A DNA stretch of 64,000 nt from Nocardia grenadensis NBRC 108939 (GTDB lineage Bacteria > Actinomycetota > Actinomycetes > Mycobacteriales > Mycobacteriaceae). Below are positions 55,960-64,000 of this stretch, piece by piece; the first letter of the stretch is position 1, and the number at the start of each line of letters is the position of its first letter. The position numbers and the translations under genes are program-made. The notes under the pieces are model-generated. The model was given only the letters and a program-made list of their open reading frames with translations. It ran no database searches and had not been told where the DNA came from. The stretch covers positions 62,001-126,000 of the forward strand of contig NZ_BDCJ01000004.1 in the NCBI RefSeq assembly GCF_001613445.1, in the 5' to 3' direction.

Positions 55960-57018
55960 GTGGCGAACGTGAAGATCTCTGGGGGCCGGATCGGCCTCGT
56001 GGCCGTCACCGCCGTACTGGCGAGCGCGCTCGTCGCCTGCGGGCAATCCGAGCAGGTCGGCGATGCCGGCGCCGTCACCACCGGAGAGGGCGGTACCACC
56101 TACCCCCTGGTTCTCGACAACTGCGGCACAACGGTCACCGTGGACGCGGCGCCGCAGCGGGTCGTCTCGCTGGATCAGGGCTCGACCGAGATCCTGCTGT
56201 CGCTCGGTCTCGAAGACCGCGTGGTGGGAGCCGCATCGTGGACCGATCCCGTGCGCGAGAATCTGGCGGCGGCGAACGAAACGGTTCCCCGGCTCGCCGA
56301 CAACGCCCCGACCTACGAGGTCGTCCTGGGTGCCGATCCCGACTTCGTCACCGCGTCGTTCGGCCGGCACTTCAAACAGGGTGGCGTCGCGGAGCGCGCC
56401 CGGTTCGCCGAGACCGGGATCGAGTCGTATCTGTCCCCGACCGATTGCGAGAAAGACGTGAGCATCAACGGTGGCGGGAAACGCACCACACCGCTGACGA
56501 TGGACGCGCTGTACCAGGAAATCGGTGAGCTCGCCGCCATCTTCGATGTGAACGAGCGGGGCGCGCGACTCATCGACGAACTGCGGGGCCGCGAGACGGC
56601 GGCCCTCGCCGGGATCGAGAAGTCGAATGTGTCGATGGCCTTCTGGTTCGCCGATACCAAGAGCCCGTACGTGGCCGGCGGCCTGGGTTCGGCGAACCTG
56701 CTCGCCACCACGGTCGGTGCCACCAATGTGTTCACGGACCTGACCGACGACTGGCCCGCCGTGGGCTGGGAGACCATTGTGGAGCGCAATCCGGATGTCC
56801 TCGTTCTCGGCGACCTCCTGCGCAACCGGTTCCCCGGCGATCTGCTGGCCGACAAGATCGCCTTCCTCGAATCCGATCCGGTCACGCGGAATCTGGACGC
56901 CGTCCGCAACAAGCGGTACATCGCACTGCACGGCGCGGAGATGAACCCGTCCATCCGCGCCGTCGACGGGCTCGAAAAGGTGGCCGCCGGCCTGGACGAC
57001 CTGCAGGTGCCCCACTGA
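55960..57018 (+). CDS. Ferric-siderophore ABC transporter, binding lipoprotein
   Basis: A 352-residue periplasmic-binding-protein fold (FecB/FepB type). A signal peptide ends in a lipobox (LVAC), anchoring it to the membrane. The core begins VTVDAAPQRVVSLDQGSTEILLSLG and has the two-lobe arrangement linked by a long helix. VVERNPDVLVLGD-type sequence (ETIVERNPDVLVLGD) lies near the end. It binds an iron complex outside and delivers it to the permease. An iron box lies upstream. The GTG at 55960 is used; a GTG at 55969 is possible. Confidence 0.9.
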   Translation: MANVKISGGRIGLVAVTAVLASALVACGQSEQVGDAGAVTTGEGGTTYPLVLDNCGTTVTVDAAPQRVVSLDQGSTEILLSLGLEDRVVGAASWTDPVRENLAAANETVPRLADNAPTYEVVLGADPDFVTASFGRHFKQGGVAERARFAETGIESYLSPTDCEKDVSINGGGKRTTPLTMDALYQEIGELAAIFDVNERGARLIDELRGRETAALAGIEKSNVSMAFWFADTKSPYVAGGLGSANLLATTVGATNVFTDLTDDWPAVGWETIVERNPDVLVLGDLLRNRFPGDLLADKIAFLESDPVTRNLDAVRNKRYIALHGAEMNPSIRAVDGLEKVAAGLDDLQVPH

Positions 57019-57095
57019 CCGCCACCCGCGACCGCGCCGACGCTGCCGCCCCCGGACCGATCCGGGGGCGGCAGTGGGTCGCCGGGTCGCTGATA

Positions 57096-58085
57096 GTGGC
57101 CGGCGGGCTCGTCGCGCTCGCCCTGTCGGTTCTCGTCGCCGCCACACTGGGTCCGGCGGACATCTCGTCGGTGAACGTCCGTGACATCCTGCTCAATCAT
57201 TTCGGCCTCGCCGACATTCCGGTACGGCCGGCGAAGAACGCGATCGTATGGGAGGAACGGCTCCCGCGGACGCTGGTGGCGGCCGCGTGCGGTGCCGGGC
57301 TGGGAATCTGCGGTGCGATTATGCAGTCGCTGCTGCGCAACCCCCTCGCGGACCCCTTCGTCCTGGGCATTTCGTCGGGCGCGTCGACCGGTGCGGTGAT
57401 CGTGGGGGTTCTCGGTGTCGGCGGCGCCGCCCTCGGTCTGTCCGGCGGTGCGTTCATCGGAGCACTGGTCGCGTTCGGGCTGGTGCTCCTGCTCGCCCGC
57501 CTCGCCGGCGGTAGCAACGACCGCGTCATCCTCGCGGGTGTCGCCAGTACCCAGTTGTTCTCGGCGTTGACCTCGTTCGTCATCTTCGCGTTCGCGGACT
57601 CCGACGAGACCCGCGGCGTGATGTTCTGGTTGCTGGGATCGCTCGAGGGCGTCCGCTGGGACGACGTCCGCCTGTGCGCGGTGGTGGTGCTCCTCGGGAC
57701 GGCGGTGTGCCTGTACTCCACGCATGCCCTGGACGCCTTCGCCTTCGGTGACGATGTCGCGGCCTCGCTCGGTATCTCTGTCGGGAAGATCCGGCTCATG
57801 CTCCTGGTGGTCACCGCGATCATCACCGCGACCCTGGTCAGCGTCGCCGGGGCGATCGGGTTCGTCGGGCTCGTACTCCCGCATGCGGCGCGCTTCCTGC
57901 TGGGACCGCGGCACAGCCGGTTGATTCCCGCGACGGCCCTGCTGGGTGCGGTGTTCATGGTGTGGGTGGACGCCGTCTCCCGTGTCGCCTTCGCGCCCAC
58001 TCCGCTGCCGGTGGGCGTCGGGACCGCACTGGTGGGTGTTCCCGCGTTCATCGTCATCCTGTCGCGCCGGAGGAGGAAACAGTGA
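57096..58085 (+). CDS. Ferric-siderophore ABC transporter, FecCD-family permease
   Basis: A 329-residue permease with about nine to ten helices. Family hallmarks are RLPRTLVAAACGAGLGICGAI, LRNPLADPFVLGISSGAS, and GAIGFVGLVLPHAARFL, the coupling-helix region that contacts the ATPase. The frame is open back to a CTG at 57015 that overlaps the binding-protein stop as CTGA, and the ~27 extra residues (basic, then QWVAGSLIV) look like a real N-terminus. So initiation at the CTG is possible. The 3' end overlaps the ATPase start. Confidence 0.9.
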   Translation: MAGGLVALALSVLVAATLGPADISSVNVRDILLNHFGLADIPVRPAKNAIVWEERLPRTLVAAACGAGLGICGAIMQSLLRNPLADPFVLGISSGASTGAVIVGVLGVGGAALGLSGGAFIGALVAFGLVLLLARLAGGSNDRVILAGVASTQLFSALTSFVIFAFADSDETRGVMFWLLGSLEGVRWDDVRLCAVVVLLGTAVCLYSTHALDAFAFGDDVAASLGISVGKIRLMLLVVTAIITATLVSVAGAIGFVGLVLPHAARFLLGPRHSRLIPATALLGAVFMVWVDAVSRVAFAPTPLPVGVGTALVGVPAFIVILSRRRRKQ

Positions 58086-58867
58086 CACTGCACGCGGACG
58101 CCGTCACCTGGAACCGTGGTGGTGCGCTCGTCGTCGACGGAGTCACGGTGACGATGACGCCGGGTGCGACCCTGGGTCTGCTCGGTCCGAACGGGTCCGG
58201 GAAGTCGTCGCTACTGCACCTGCTCAACGGTGTCGTGCGCCCGACCACGGGTGTCGTGACCCTCGACGGCAACGACCTGTCCACCATGCGACGCAAGGAG
58301 GTCGCGCGCGCGGTGGCCGTGGTGAGCCAGCACGCCGATACCGACCTCGACATCACCGTCGGCGACGTCGTGCGCCTGGGGCGCATCCCACACCGCACCA
58401 CGTTCGGCGGGAACCTGTCCGCCGACGAGGCCGCGGTGGCGGCCGCGCTCGAGCACACCGGCCTCACCACGAAAGCCGACCGGCTCTGGCACCGACTCTC
58501 CGGCGGCGAGAAACAACGTGTCCAGATCGCCCGGGCCCTGGCCCAGGAGCCGCGTGAACTGCTGCTGGACGAGCCGACCAATCACCTGGACATCCATCAC
58601 CAATTGGAGTTGCTGGCACTGGTCACCCGGCTGCCGGTCACCAGTGTGATCGCCCTGCACGACCTCAATCTCGCCGCCATGTTCTGCGACGCGGTGATCG
58701 TCTTGAAGGAAGGCCGGGTCGTCGCCGGCGGAAAACCCGCCGAGGTCCTGACCTCCGATCTGATCGCCCAGGTGTACAACGTCCGTGCCGAAGTCCTCGT
58801 CGACGAGTCGAAGGGGCGGCTGTCGATCCTGTTCGAACCCGGTCCCGTTGCCGTCCCCGCGCGCTGA
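58082..58867 (+). CDS. Ferric-siderophore ABC transporter, ATPase
   Basis: A 261-residue ABC ATPase of the iron-siderophore class. Walker A is GPNGSGKSS near residue 38, the Q-loop follows in VVSQHAD, the signature is LSGGEKQRV, Walker B is LLLDEPTNHLD, and the H-loop is ALHDLN. The GTG start lies 5 nt after aggagg and overlaps the permease stop. It powers import of the iron complex captured by the binding lipoprotein. Confidence 0.95.
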   Translation: MTLHADAVTWNRGGALVVDGVTVTMTPGATLGLLGPNGSGKSSLLHLLNGVVRPTTGVVTLDGNDLSTMRRKEVARAVAVVSQHADTDLDITVGDVVRLGRIPHRTTFGGNLSADEAAVAAALEHTGLTTKADRLWHRLSGGEKQRVQIARALAQEPRELLLDEPTNHLDIHHQLELLALVTRLPVTSVIALHDLNLAAMFCDAVIVLKEGRVVAGGKPAEVLTSDLIAQVYNVRAEVLVDESKGRLSILFEPGPVAVPAR

Positions 58868-58886
58868 CGACCGGCAGGCCTCGGCG

Positions 58887-60182
58887 GTGCCGGATACGAC
58901 AGCACGTCCCCGGGGGCCGCGCCGGCACCGTTGGTCGCTGCTGACCGGCCTGGCGGACGCGACCCCGACGGTCCGGCTGCTCGTCCTCACTCAGCTCGCG
59001 TTCAATATCGGCTTCTTCATGGTGTTGCCGTACCTGTCGGTGCACTTGACGGAGGATCTCGGCCTGCGGGCGGCGTTCGTCGGCGTGGTGCTCGGGCTCC
59101 GCACGTTCTCCCAGCAGGGCTTGTTCTTCATCGGCGGCTCGCTCGCGGACCGGTGGGGTGTGAAGCCGGTGGTCCTCGCCGGGTGTGTGTGCCGGATCCT
59201 CGGCTTCGCCGGGCTGGCCTTCGCCGCGTCGGTGCCCGCAATCGTAGTGGCGACCATCCTGACCGGGTTCGCCGGCGCGCTGTTCTCGCCGGCGGTCGAG
59301 TCCGCCCTCGCCACTGCCTCCGGAAGCGACGAGAACGGCGGCGGGTCCCGCACGGATGCCTTCGCGCTGTTCACCGTATGCGGTCAGATCGGCGCCTTCG
59401 CCGGTCCGCTGCTCGGATCGTTGCTGCTGGTGGTCGACTTCTCCGCCGCGTGCCTGGTCGCGGCCGGTCTCTTCGTCGCGATCCTCCTCTTCCATCTCCG
59501 CCGGCTCCCGGCCCAACCCGGCGCCCACGCCGCCGACGGGTGGCTCGACGGCTGGCGGGAAGTGGTCGCGAACAAGCGCTTTCTCCTCTTCGCGGTAGCG
59601 ATGAGCTCCCAGCTGGTGGCATACAACCAGCTGTATCTGCTGCTCCCCCTGGAGATCGATCGCGCATGGGGTTCGCAGGCCCCGCTGGGCTGGTACTTCG
59701 CTCTGACGTCGGTATTCGTCGTCCTCGCCCAGCTGCCCATCACGCGACGGCTGCGCACCGCCACGGCCCTGCCGGCGGGCCTGACCGTGATGGCGGGCGC
59801 ATTCGTCGTGATGGCTCTCCTCGCGCCGGCCCGGCTCCATGGCCTGCCCGCACTGATTCCCGCCGCCGTGTTCACCCTCCTCCTGGCCCTCGGGCAGATG
59901 ATCGCCATGCCCGTCGCCCGAGATCTGGTGCCGCGACTCGCCGCCGAACGCCGCCTCGGGTCGTACTACGGACTCCTCGCTTCGATCGGCGGACTCGGCG
60001 TATTGGTCGGCTCGGTACTCATCGGAGCCCTGATCGACGTGATGCCGGCCGGCACCGGCTGGGGGCTCGCCGCGCCGTGGTGCGCGGTCGCCGTGACCCT
60101 CGCCGGCAGTGCTCTCGTCCTGGTGCTGCAACTGCGCTCACGTGGTTCGGCATCGGCAGGTCTGTCCCACGGTGCCGAATAG
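58887..60182 (+). CDS. MFS transporter of the siderophore operon
   Basis: A 431-residue 12-helix transporter beginning, after a basic N-terminus, with LTQLAFNIGFFMVLPYLSVHL. Loop 2-3 has GSLADRWGVKP. It lies 19 bases past the ATPase stop in the same direction, so it is probably iron-regulated. MFS genes beside siderophore uptake genes usually export the siderophore or recycle it. No siderophore biosynthesis gene is present in the window. The GTG at 58887 is the most plausible start. Confidence 0.85.
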   Translation: MPDTTARPRGPRRHRWSLLTGLADATPTVRLLVLTQLAFNIGFFMVLPYLSVHLTEDLGLRAAFVGVVLGLRTFSQQGLFFIGGSLADRWGVKPVVLAGCVCRILGFAGLAFAASVPAIVVATILTGFAGALFSPAVESALATASGSDENGGGSRTDAFALFTVCGQIGAFAGPLLGSLLLVVDFSAACLVAAGLFVAILLFHLRRLPAQPGAHAADGWLDGWREVVANKRFLLFAVAMSSQLVAYNQLYLLLPLEIDRAWGSQAPLGWYFALTSVFVVLAQLPITRRLRTATALPAGLTVMAGAFVVMALLAPARLHGLPALIPAAVFTLLLALGQMIAMPVARDLVPRLAAERRLGSYYGLLASIGGLGVLVGSVLIGALIDVMPAGTGWGLAAPWCAVAVTLAGSALVLVLQLRSRGSASAGLSHGAE

Positions 60183-60456
60183 CATCGCGGTCGAAAAGAG
60201 TGGGTCGTGGACCGGAAACCAGACGGCTGGTCCCCTCGGCATCGTGGGAACTCGCCGAGGAGGCGACGAAGAGCAGCGCGGCGCGGTGAAGCCGAGCCAC
60301 TACTGCCACGGCGGTAGGAACCGGTCGACGACCGCGCACTGCCGCACGGGCTGCGCTTGCCGCGTCCACGCCACCCGGAAAGAACACCGATTGAACCCGT
60401 GAACGCCGGGTATGTCGCAGATATCCACCAAAACCGAACAGTCGGAGGTAGATATC

Positions 60457-60699
60457 GTGGCCGAGAAGCAGACTGGCCCCCGGGAAGGACTGGAAGGCGT
60501 CGTCGAAGGCGTGAAGGGCAAGGCCAAGGAAGTAGGCGGTACCCTCCTCGACAACAAGGACCTGCGTGACGAGGGCATCGCCCAGCAGGATAAGGCCGAG
60601 GCGCAGCGTGAGGTCGCGGAGAAGGAAGCCGAAGCCGAGAAGGCGCGCTCCGAGGCCGACGTACAGGAAGCACGGCAGCGGTCGCATCAGGGACGATAG
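60457..60699 (+). CDS. CsbD-like stress protein
   Basis: An 80-residue hydrophilic protein. Residues ~8-50 are CsbD-like (GLEGVVEGVKGKAKEVGG then DLRDEGIAQQDKAEAQ). The rest is a Glu/Ala/Lys-rich helix likely to form a coiled coil. CsbD proteins are abundant general-stress proteins of unknown action. The GTG at 60457 follows ggagg at 8 nt; an ATG at 60412 in the same frame lacks such a site. It is followed by a strong hairpin. Confidence 0.85.
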   Translation: MAEKQTGPREGLEGVVEGVKGKAKEVGGTLLDNKDLRDEGIAQQDKAEAQREVAEKEAEAEKARSEADVQEARQRSHQGR

Positions 60700-60758
60700 C
60701 GATTTCGGCGGCGGTGTCCCGAACGCCTTCCGCGGGGCGCGCGGATACCGCTCACTCG

Positions 60759-60794
60759 ACGGCGGCCGCCCGGACAAGTCCGGGTGGCCGCCGT
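60759..60794. terminator. Strong hairpin after the CsbD-like gene
   Basis: acggcggccgcccggac (60759-60775) pairs with gtccgggtggccgccgt (60778-60794) over about 16 bp with one G-U pair and a very short loop. A T-rich ttgttct follows on the plus strand. It also lies 57 bp past the minus-strand esterase stop and may serve both genes. Confidence 0.85.
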
Positions 60795-60850
60795 TGTTCT
60801 GTCGTCACAGCGATTCCGGACCGCCGACTCGCTTCCGCTCGAGCCAGCGG

Positions 60851-61729
60851 TCAGGGATGTGGGTGGGCCGAGAACAGCTGCCACATCCGGTTCAGCACCT
60901 CGGTGCGTCGCGTACCCGTCGGCCAGGCATGACTGCCGCCGTTGTAGACACGCCACAGGACCTGGGTACCGGACGCGCAGTCCCAGCGCTTCGAATCCTT
61001 GACATCGGTTCCGCCGTCGGGTTGCTCGTTCTGGCAGGGGCGGTTTTCCCAGCTCCAGTACACGACATGGCTGTAGGCGATGGGTTCGACCACCGTGGTG
61101 TCGTTCGCCGAGGCGAACACTCCCCAGGAGACCGCCCGAGCCGGGTCACAGCCCGTGGGTGGGGGCGCGGGCGCATAGACCGCGCCCGAAGCGAAAAGAC
61201 CAGGATCAGTACAGGCGACGCGGGAGGCCATCTGTCCACCGTTGGAATGGCCCGACAGATGGATACGTTTCGGGTTCACGCAGTATTTCGCGCGCACATC
61301 GGCCACCACCTTCTGGATATGGGTGATGTCGTAGGCGCCCGCACCCGCGTCCCAGCCCCAGCCCGGGCTCTCCGGTTTGCTACCGCGCGGATAGACCACG
61401 ATGGCCTTCTGCTGGTCGGCGATCGCATTCCAGCCCGATGCGGTGGCGATGTTCTCCGGGGTGCTGTATCCACCGTGGACGACGACCACGAGCGGCGCGC
61501 CACCGGCGGAGATGCCGGAGGGCACGTGTACCAGGTAGTACCGGCCGTCGAAGCCGTCGACCTTCAGGTTGCCACCGGTCGGGGTCGTGGAACACGCGAC
61601 GGCCGTACCGCCCGGGTCTTCGGGAAACTCTTCGGCGGCGGCGGAACCCGTTGCGTATACCACGAGTGACAGGGCCGCGCAGGACGCGGCGAAGAGTGCG
61701 CCCAGGCGCTTCGAAAGGGAGGACGCCAC
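60851..61729 (-). CDS. Secreted PHB-depolymerase-like esterase (LpqC type)
   Basis: A 292-residue exported esterase of the alpha/beta fold. A Sec signal ends near AAAEE. The nucleophile elbow is SGHSNGG near residue 160, the oxyanion-hole segment is VVVHGGYST, and the catalytic His is in GGSHAWP. Several Cys suggest disulfides. It acts on polyesters or feruloyl-type esters outside the cell. The GTG start follows aaggag at 5 nt. No neighbours share its function. Confidence 0.88.
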   Translation of the reverse strand: MASSLSKRLGALFAASCAALSLVVYATGSAAAEEFPEDPGGTAVACSTTPTGGNLKVDGFDGRYYLVHVPSGISAGGAPLVVVVHGGYSTPENIATASGWNAIADQQKAIVVYPRGSKPESPGWGWDAGAGAYDITHIQKVVADVRAKYCVNPKRIHLSGHSNGGQMASRVACTDPGLFASGAVYAPAPPPTGCDPARAVSWGVFASANDTTVVEPIAYSHVVYWSWENRPCQNEQPDGGTDVKDSKRWDCASGTQVLWRVYNGGSHAWPTGTRRTEVLNRMWQLFSAHPHP

Positions 61730-61954
61730 GGAAACTCCTTGTGTGCGAACGTACTTCCTGCTCGCAGACTACTCAGGAGGCCATGGATTTGTGCAGGAAT
61801 CGGCCGGTTCGAGCCCAGCGGCCGCACACCGGGGATCCGGACGGGCAAGGACGCGACGAGCCCGCTCCGGTCACGCGAGCGGCAGCCGGCCCACCGGCCC
61901 CAGCGACTCCGTCGAGAAGGTCCGGCCCGGTCGGGGCCGGACCCCCGTAGCCGC

Positions 61955-62158
61955 TCAGCGGCGGACGCGGCGCCAGCTCCAGGACCTGCCTCCGGCCCCG
62001 GCACGCGCACCCGTACCGAATCCCGCGAGGTGTAGGGCGATCAGCAACAGGCCGACGGTGACCAGAGTGCCGCCGGTGATGGAGTCACCGAGGCTGGCAT
62101 TCGTCAGATCGAAAAGGAGCGCGAGACCGAACGCGACGGCGGCGGCGATGGCGAGCAT
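61955..62158 (-). CDS. Small two-helix membrane protein
   Basis: A 67-residue protein with two hydrophobic helices (about residues 2-18 and 28-45) and a basic, aromatic tail rich in Gly and Arg (GGRSWSWRRVRR). The ATG at 62158 follows aggagg at 5 nt, a strong site. It resembles short membrane proteins common in actinobacterial genomes; function unknown. Confidence 0.75.
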   Translation of the reverse strand: MLAIAAAVAFGLALLFDLTNASLGDSITGGTLVTVGLLLIALHLAGFGTGARAGAGGRSWSWRRVRR

Positions 62159-62281
62159 GAGAACCTCCTGATGTTCTACCGGAACCGGCGACACCCGAAC
62201 GGGTTGGTCGAGTTCCTATGTCGCACATACCCGCAAAACGTCTCAGCACACGGTGGCCGCCGGAATCGCCGGCGCCTCCTA

Positions 62282-63016
62282 CTACGCGGTGGAATCGTCC
62301 ACCCCGAAACGGGCGGCCAGGTCGTCCCGCTGCCGCCGGACGAATTCCGCGTCCACCACCGTTCCGTGCCCGGGCACGTACATCGCGTCCGCACCACCCA
62401 GCTCGAGCAACCGGTCGAGTGCGTCGGGCCACCGCGACCCCACGGCGTCGGGGCCGGCCTGCGGCTCCCCCGACTCCTCGACGAGATCACCGCAGAACAC
62501 CACGGTGGGGTCGCCGGGCACCACGATGGCGAGATCGTGCCCGGTATGCCCGGGGCCGATACGGACCAGCAGAATTTCGCGACCGGCACCGCGCCGCAGC
62601 GCGGTCACCTCCCGCACGTATTCGCCGGGACGGACGAGTGCGTCGGCGGCCGCCCGGGCGGCTGCCGTGTCGAGCCCGTTGTCCACGGCATCGGCATACA
62701 ACTCCGCTCGTCCGTCCCGGTACAGCGCCTGCGCACCGTCGGCCGCGAAGATCGGCACGGGCCCGAACGCCGCCGCACCGAAGACATGGTCGAAGTGACA
62801 ATGGGTGAGCGCGATACCGGTGACCTCCCGCCCGGCCAGCCGCTGTGCCCGGTCCCGCACCCGGGCGCCTTCCTCGGGACTCGACCCGGTATCGATCACG
62901 AATGCGACGTCCTCCCCCACGATCAACCCGGCCGTGCAGTCCCATACCGGCAGCCGGCAGCGGCCTACTCCCTCGGCGAGCCGCTCCCACCCCAACTCTT
63001 CCCACGTCACCGTCAT
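62282..63016 (-). CDS. MBL-fold metallo-hydrolase
   Basis: A 244-residue metallo-beta-lactamase-fold hydrolase. The zinc motif is LTHCHFDHVFG (HxHxDH with Cys in the second slot), with further ligands in GPGHTGHD, VFCGDLVEE and VPGHGT. Such enzymes hydrolyse thioesters, lactones or phosphodiesters. It resembles the beta-lactamase-like hydrolases that open lactones or cyclic esters, but substrate cannot be told. No signal peptide, so cytoplasmic. It is divergent from the exporter gene. Confidence 0.88.
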   Translation of the reverse strand: MTVTWEELGWERLAEGVGRCRLPVWDCTAGLIVGEDVAFVIDTGSSPEEGARVRDRAQRLAGREVTGIALTHCHFDHVFGAAAFGPVPIFAADGAQALYRDGRAELYADAVDNGLDTAAARAAADALVRPGEYVREVTALRRGAGREILLVRIGPGHTGHDLAIVVPGDPTVVFCGDLVEESGEPQAGPDAVGSRWPDALDRLLELGGADAMYVPGHGTVVDAEFVRRQRDDLAARFGVDDSTA

Positions 63017-63096
63017 ACCGAAACGCTAGCGGTCGGCCCCGCCGCGGAGATCGCGACGAGAGACACGAGCCGCCCGGGGTCCTGATGCTCAGCAAA

Positions 63097-63131
63097 AGTC
63101 CATTCAGTTTCTATAACAATCCAGATGGACT
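63097..63131 (+). promoter_or_regulatory. AT-rich promoter with inverted repeat before exporter gene
   Basis: agtccat (63097-63103) and atggact (63125-63131) flank an AT-rich 21-bp centre (tcagtttctataacaatccag), right before the exporter gene. The sequence is a likely promoter with a repressor dyad. No TetR/MarR gene is present between the divergent genes, so the regulator may lie beyond the window. Confidence 0.55.
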
Positions 63132-63146
63132 GTTAAAATAGGAGGA

Positions 63147-64000
63147 ATGAGCGAAGCAGTGGAAATCGGAGCCGGCCGGGCGGGCCGCCGGGAGTGGGCG
63201 GCCCTGGCCGCGCTGGTCAGCGTGGTGCTACTGCTCGCCATCGATGGGACCGTGCTCTATCTCGCGGTACCGGCGCTGACAGCCGATATCCGGCCCAGCG
63301 CCACACAGCTGCTGTGGATCGGCGATATCTACGGGTTCGTCCTGGCCGGGCTGCTCATCACCATGGGCAATCTCGCCGACCGGATCGGGCGCAAACGTCT
63401 TCTGCTGATCGGCGCGGGCGCGTTCGGCGCCGCCTCCGTTCTCGCCGCCCTGGCGCCGAACGCCGAAACCCTCATCGCCGCGCGAGCGCTGCTCGGGGTG
63501 GCGGGGGCGACGCTGATGCCGTCGACCCTGTCCATCGTGCGTGCCGTATTCACCGATCCGCGGCAGCGGACGACGGCGATCGCCGTATGGTCGGCCGGCG
63601 CCACCGCCGGCGCGGCGGCGGGACCGTTGGTCGGCGGTCTGCTGCTCGAACATTTCTGGTGGGGTTCGGTGTTCCTCATCAATGTGCCGGTCATGGCCGT
63701 CGTCCTCGTGGCGGGCGCGCTCCTGTTGCCGGAATCCCGCGGCACCGCGGCACACGCTGTGGACTGGTTGTCCTCGGTGCTGTCGATCGTCACCATCGTG
63801 CCGCTGGTCTACGCGGTGAAGCACTGGGCCGGAACCGGGCTCGACGCGACGGTTGCGGTGGCGGCCCTGATCGGCGCGGCCGGCGGCCTGCTCTTCCTGC
63901 GCAGACAGTCGCGATTGGCGCTGCCGCTGGTGGATATCTCGCTGTTCCGGATGCCCGCGTTCAGCGGTGCCGTGCTGTCCACCGCGCTGTCGATCTTCGC
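63147..64000 (+). CDS. DHA2-family MFS exporter, 3' end outside window
   Basis: The frame runs off the window; 284 residues are visible. It starts SEAVEIGAGRAGRREW, then helix 1 with LLLAIDGTVLYLAVPALTADI, a DHA2 hallmark, and loop 2-3 with GNLADRIGRKR. Helix 5 contains AGPLVGGLLLEHFWW (motif C). These are the features of SmvA/LfrA-type multidrug efflux pumps. The ggagg is only one nt before the ATG, so the in-frame GTG at 63159 may be the actual start. Confidence 0.9.
   Translation, partial: MSEAVEIGAGRAGRREWAALAALVSVVLLLAIDGTVLYLAVPALTADIRPSATQLLWIGDIYGFVLAGLLITMGNLADRIGRKRLLLIGAGAFGAASVLAALAPNAETLIAARALLGVAGATLMPSTLSIVRAVFTDPRQRTTAIAVWSAGATAGAAAGPLVGGLLLEHFWWGSVFLINVPVMAVVLVAGALLLPESRGTAAHAVDWLSSVLSIVTIVPLVYAVKHWAGTGLDATVAVAALIGAAGGLLFLRRQSRLALPLVDISLFRMPAFSGAVLSTALSIF

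Noticed and set aside
1..64000. tRNA genes, CRISPR arrays, insertion sequences or prophage
   Set aside because: No cloverleaf-like sequence, spaced repeat array, transposase or integrase was recognised on either strand by eye.

Overview
The window is high-GC actinobacterial DNA, most likely from Nocardia or a close mycolic-acid relative. The evidence is a conservon-type GTPase module, a 14-subunit nuo operon preceded by an Rv3143-like receiver protein as in mycobacteria, several genes starting directly on an ATG or GTG about 6-7 nt after a TANNNT box (leaderless mRNAs), an IdeR/DtxR-like iron box, Tat- and Sec-exported enzymes, and many GTG/TTG starts. No rRNA, tRNA, CRISPR array or insertion sequence was recognised.

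Layout. 1-2950: conservon of sensor kinase (cut by the window edge), roadblock protein, DUF742 protein and GTPase. 2990-3870: Nudix hydrolase and receiver protein, transcribed divergently. 4152-20085: complete nuo (complex I) operon. nuoH and nuoI form one reading frame, two tiny ORFs bridge nuoD and nuoE, and a tandem 75-bp repeat with alternative hairpins separates nuoK from nuoL. 20541-22798: MarR regulator and 14-TM exporter behind a doubled palindromic operator. 22947-25408: membrane protein, PCu(A)C copper chaperone lipoprotein and Tat-exported DyP peroxidase. 25455-27623: small membrane protein, acetyltransferase remnant, secreted hydrolase.

28125-37320 is an accessory catabolic island. 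A regulator overlaps an L-serine dehydratase gene. A divergent operon encodes an NAD-epimerase, a DHDPS-family aldolase, a metabolite:H+ symporter and a Gfo/Idh oxidoreductase. A second DHDPS-like aldolase and an M20 amidohydrolase follow. The substrate cannot be read from the sequence. 37489-44620: APC permease, a TerD protein with a long N-terminal extension, an FMN/FAD/Fe-S ene-reductase and an MFS exporter. 44987-49089: SDR, HsaA-like hydroxylase and two divergent IclR regulators, which look like aromatic or steroid catabolism. 49593-50789: secreted lipase.

50976-53775 is the most unusual stretch. It holds a P450 lacking the ExxR arginine and the I-helix Thr region, a 23-codon ORF with an ideal Shine-Dalgarno overlapping the stop of a truncated second P450, and a frameshifted acetyltransferase. 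53942-55349: DUF5997 and LysR pair with back-to-back leaderless promoters. 55849-60182: iron-regulated siderophore-type ABC uptake system plus MFS. 60457-64000: CsbD-like protein, secreted PHB-depolymerase-like esterase, small membrane protein, metallo-beta-lactamase-fold hydrolase and a DHA2 exporter cut by the window end.

All functions are read from motifs and context by eye; no database search was possible.
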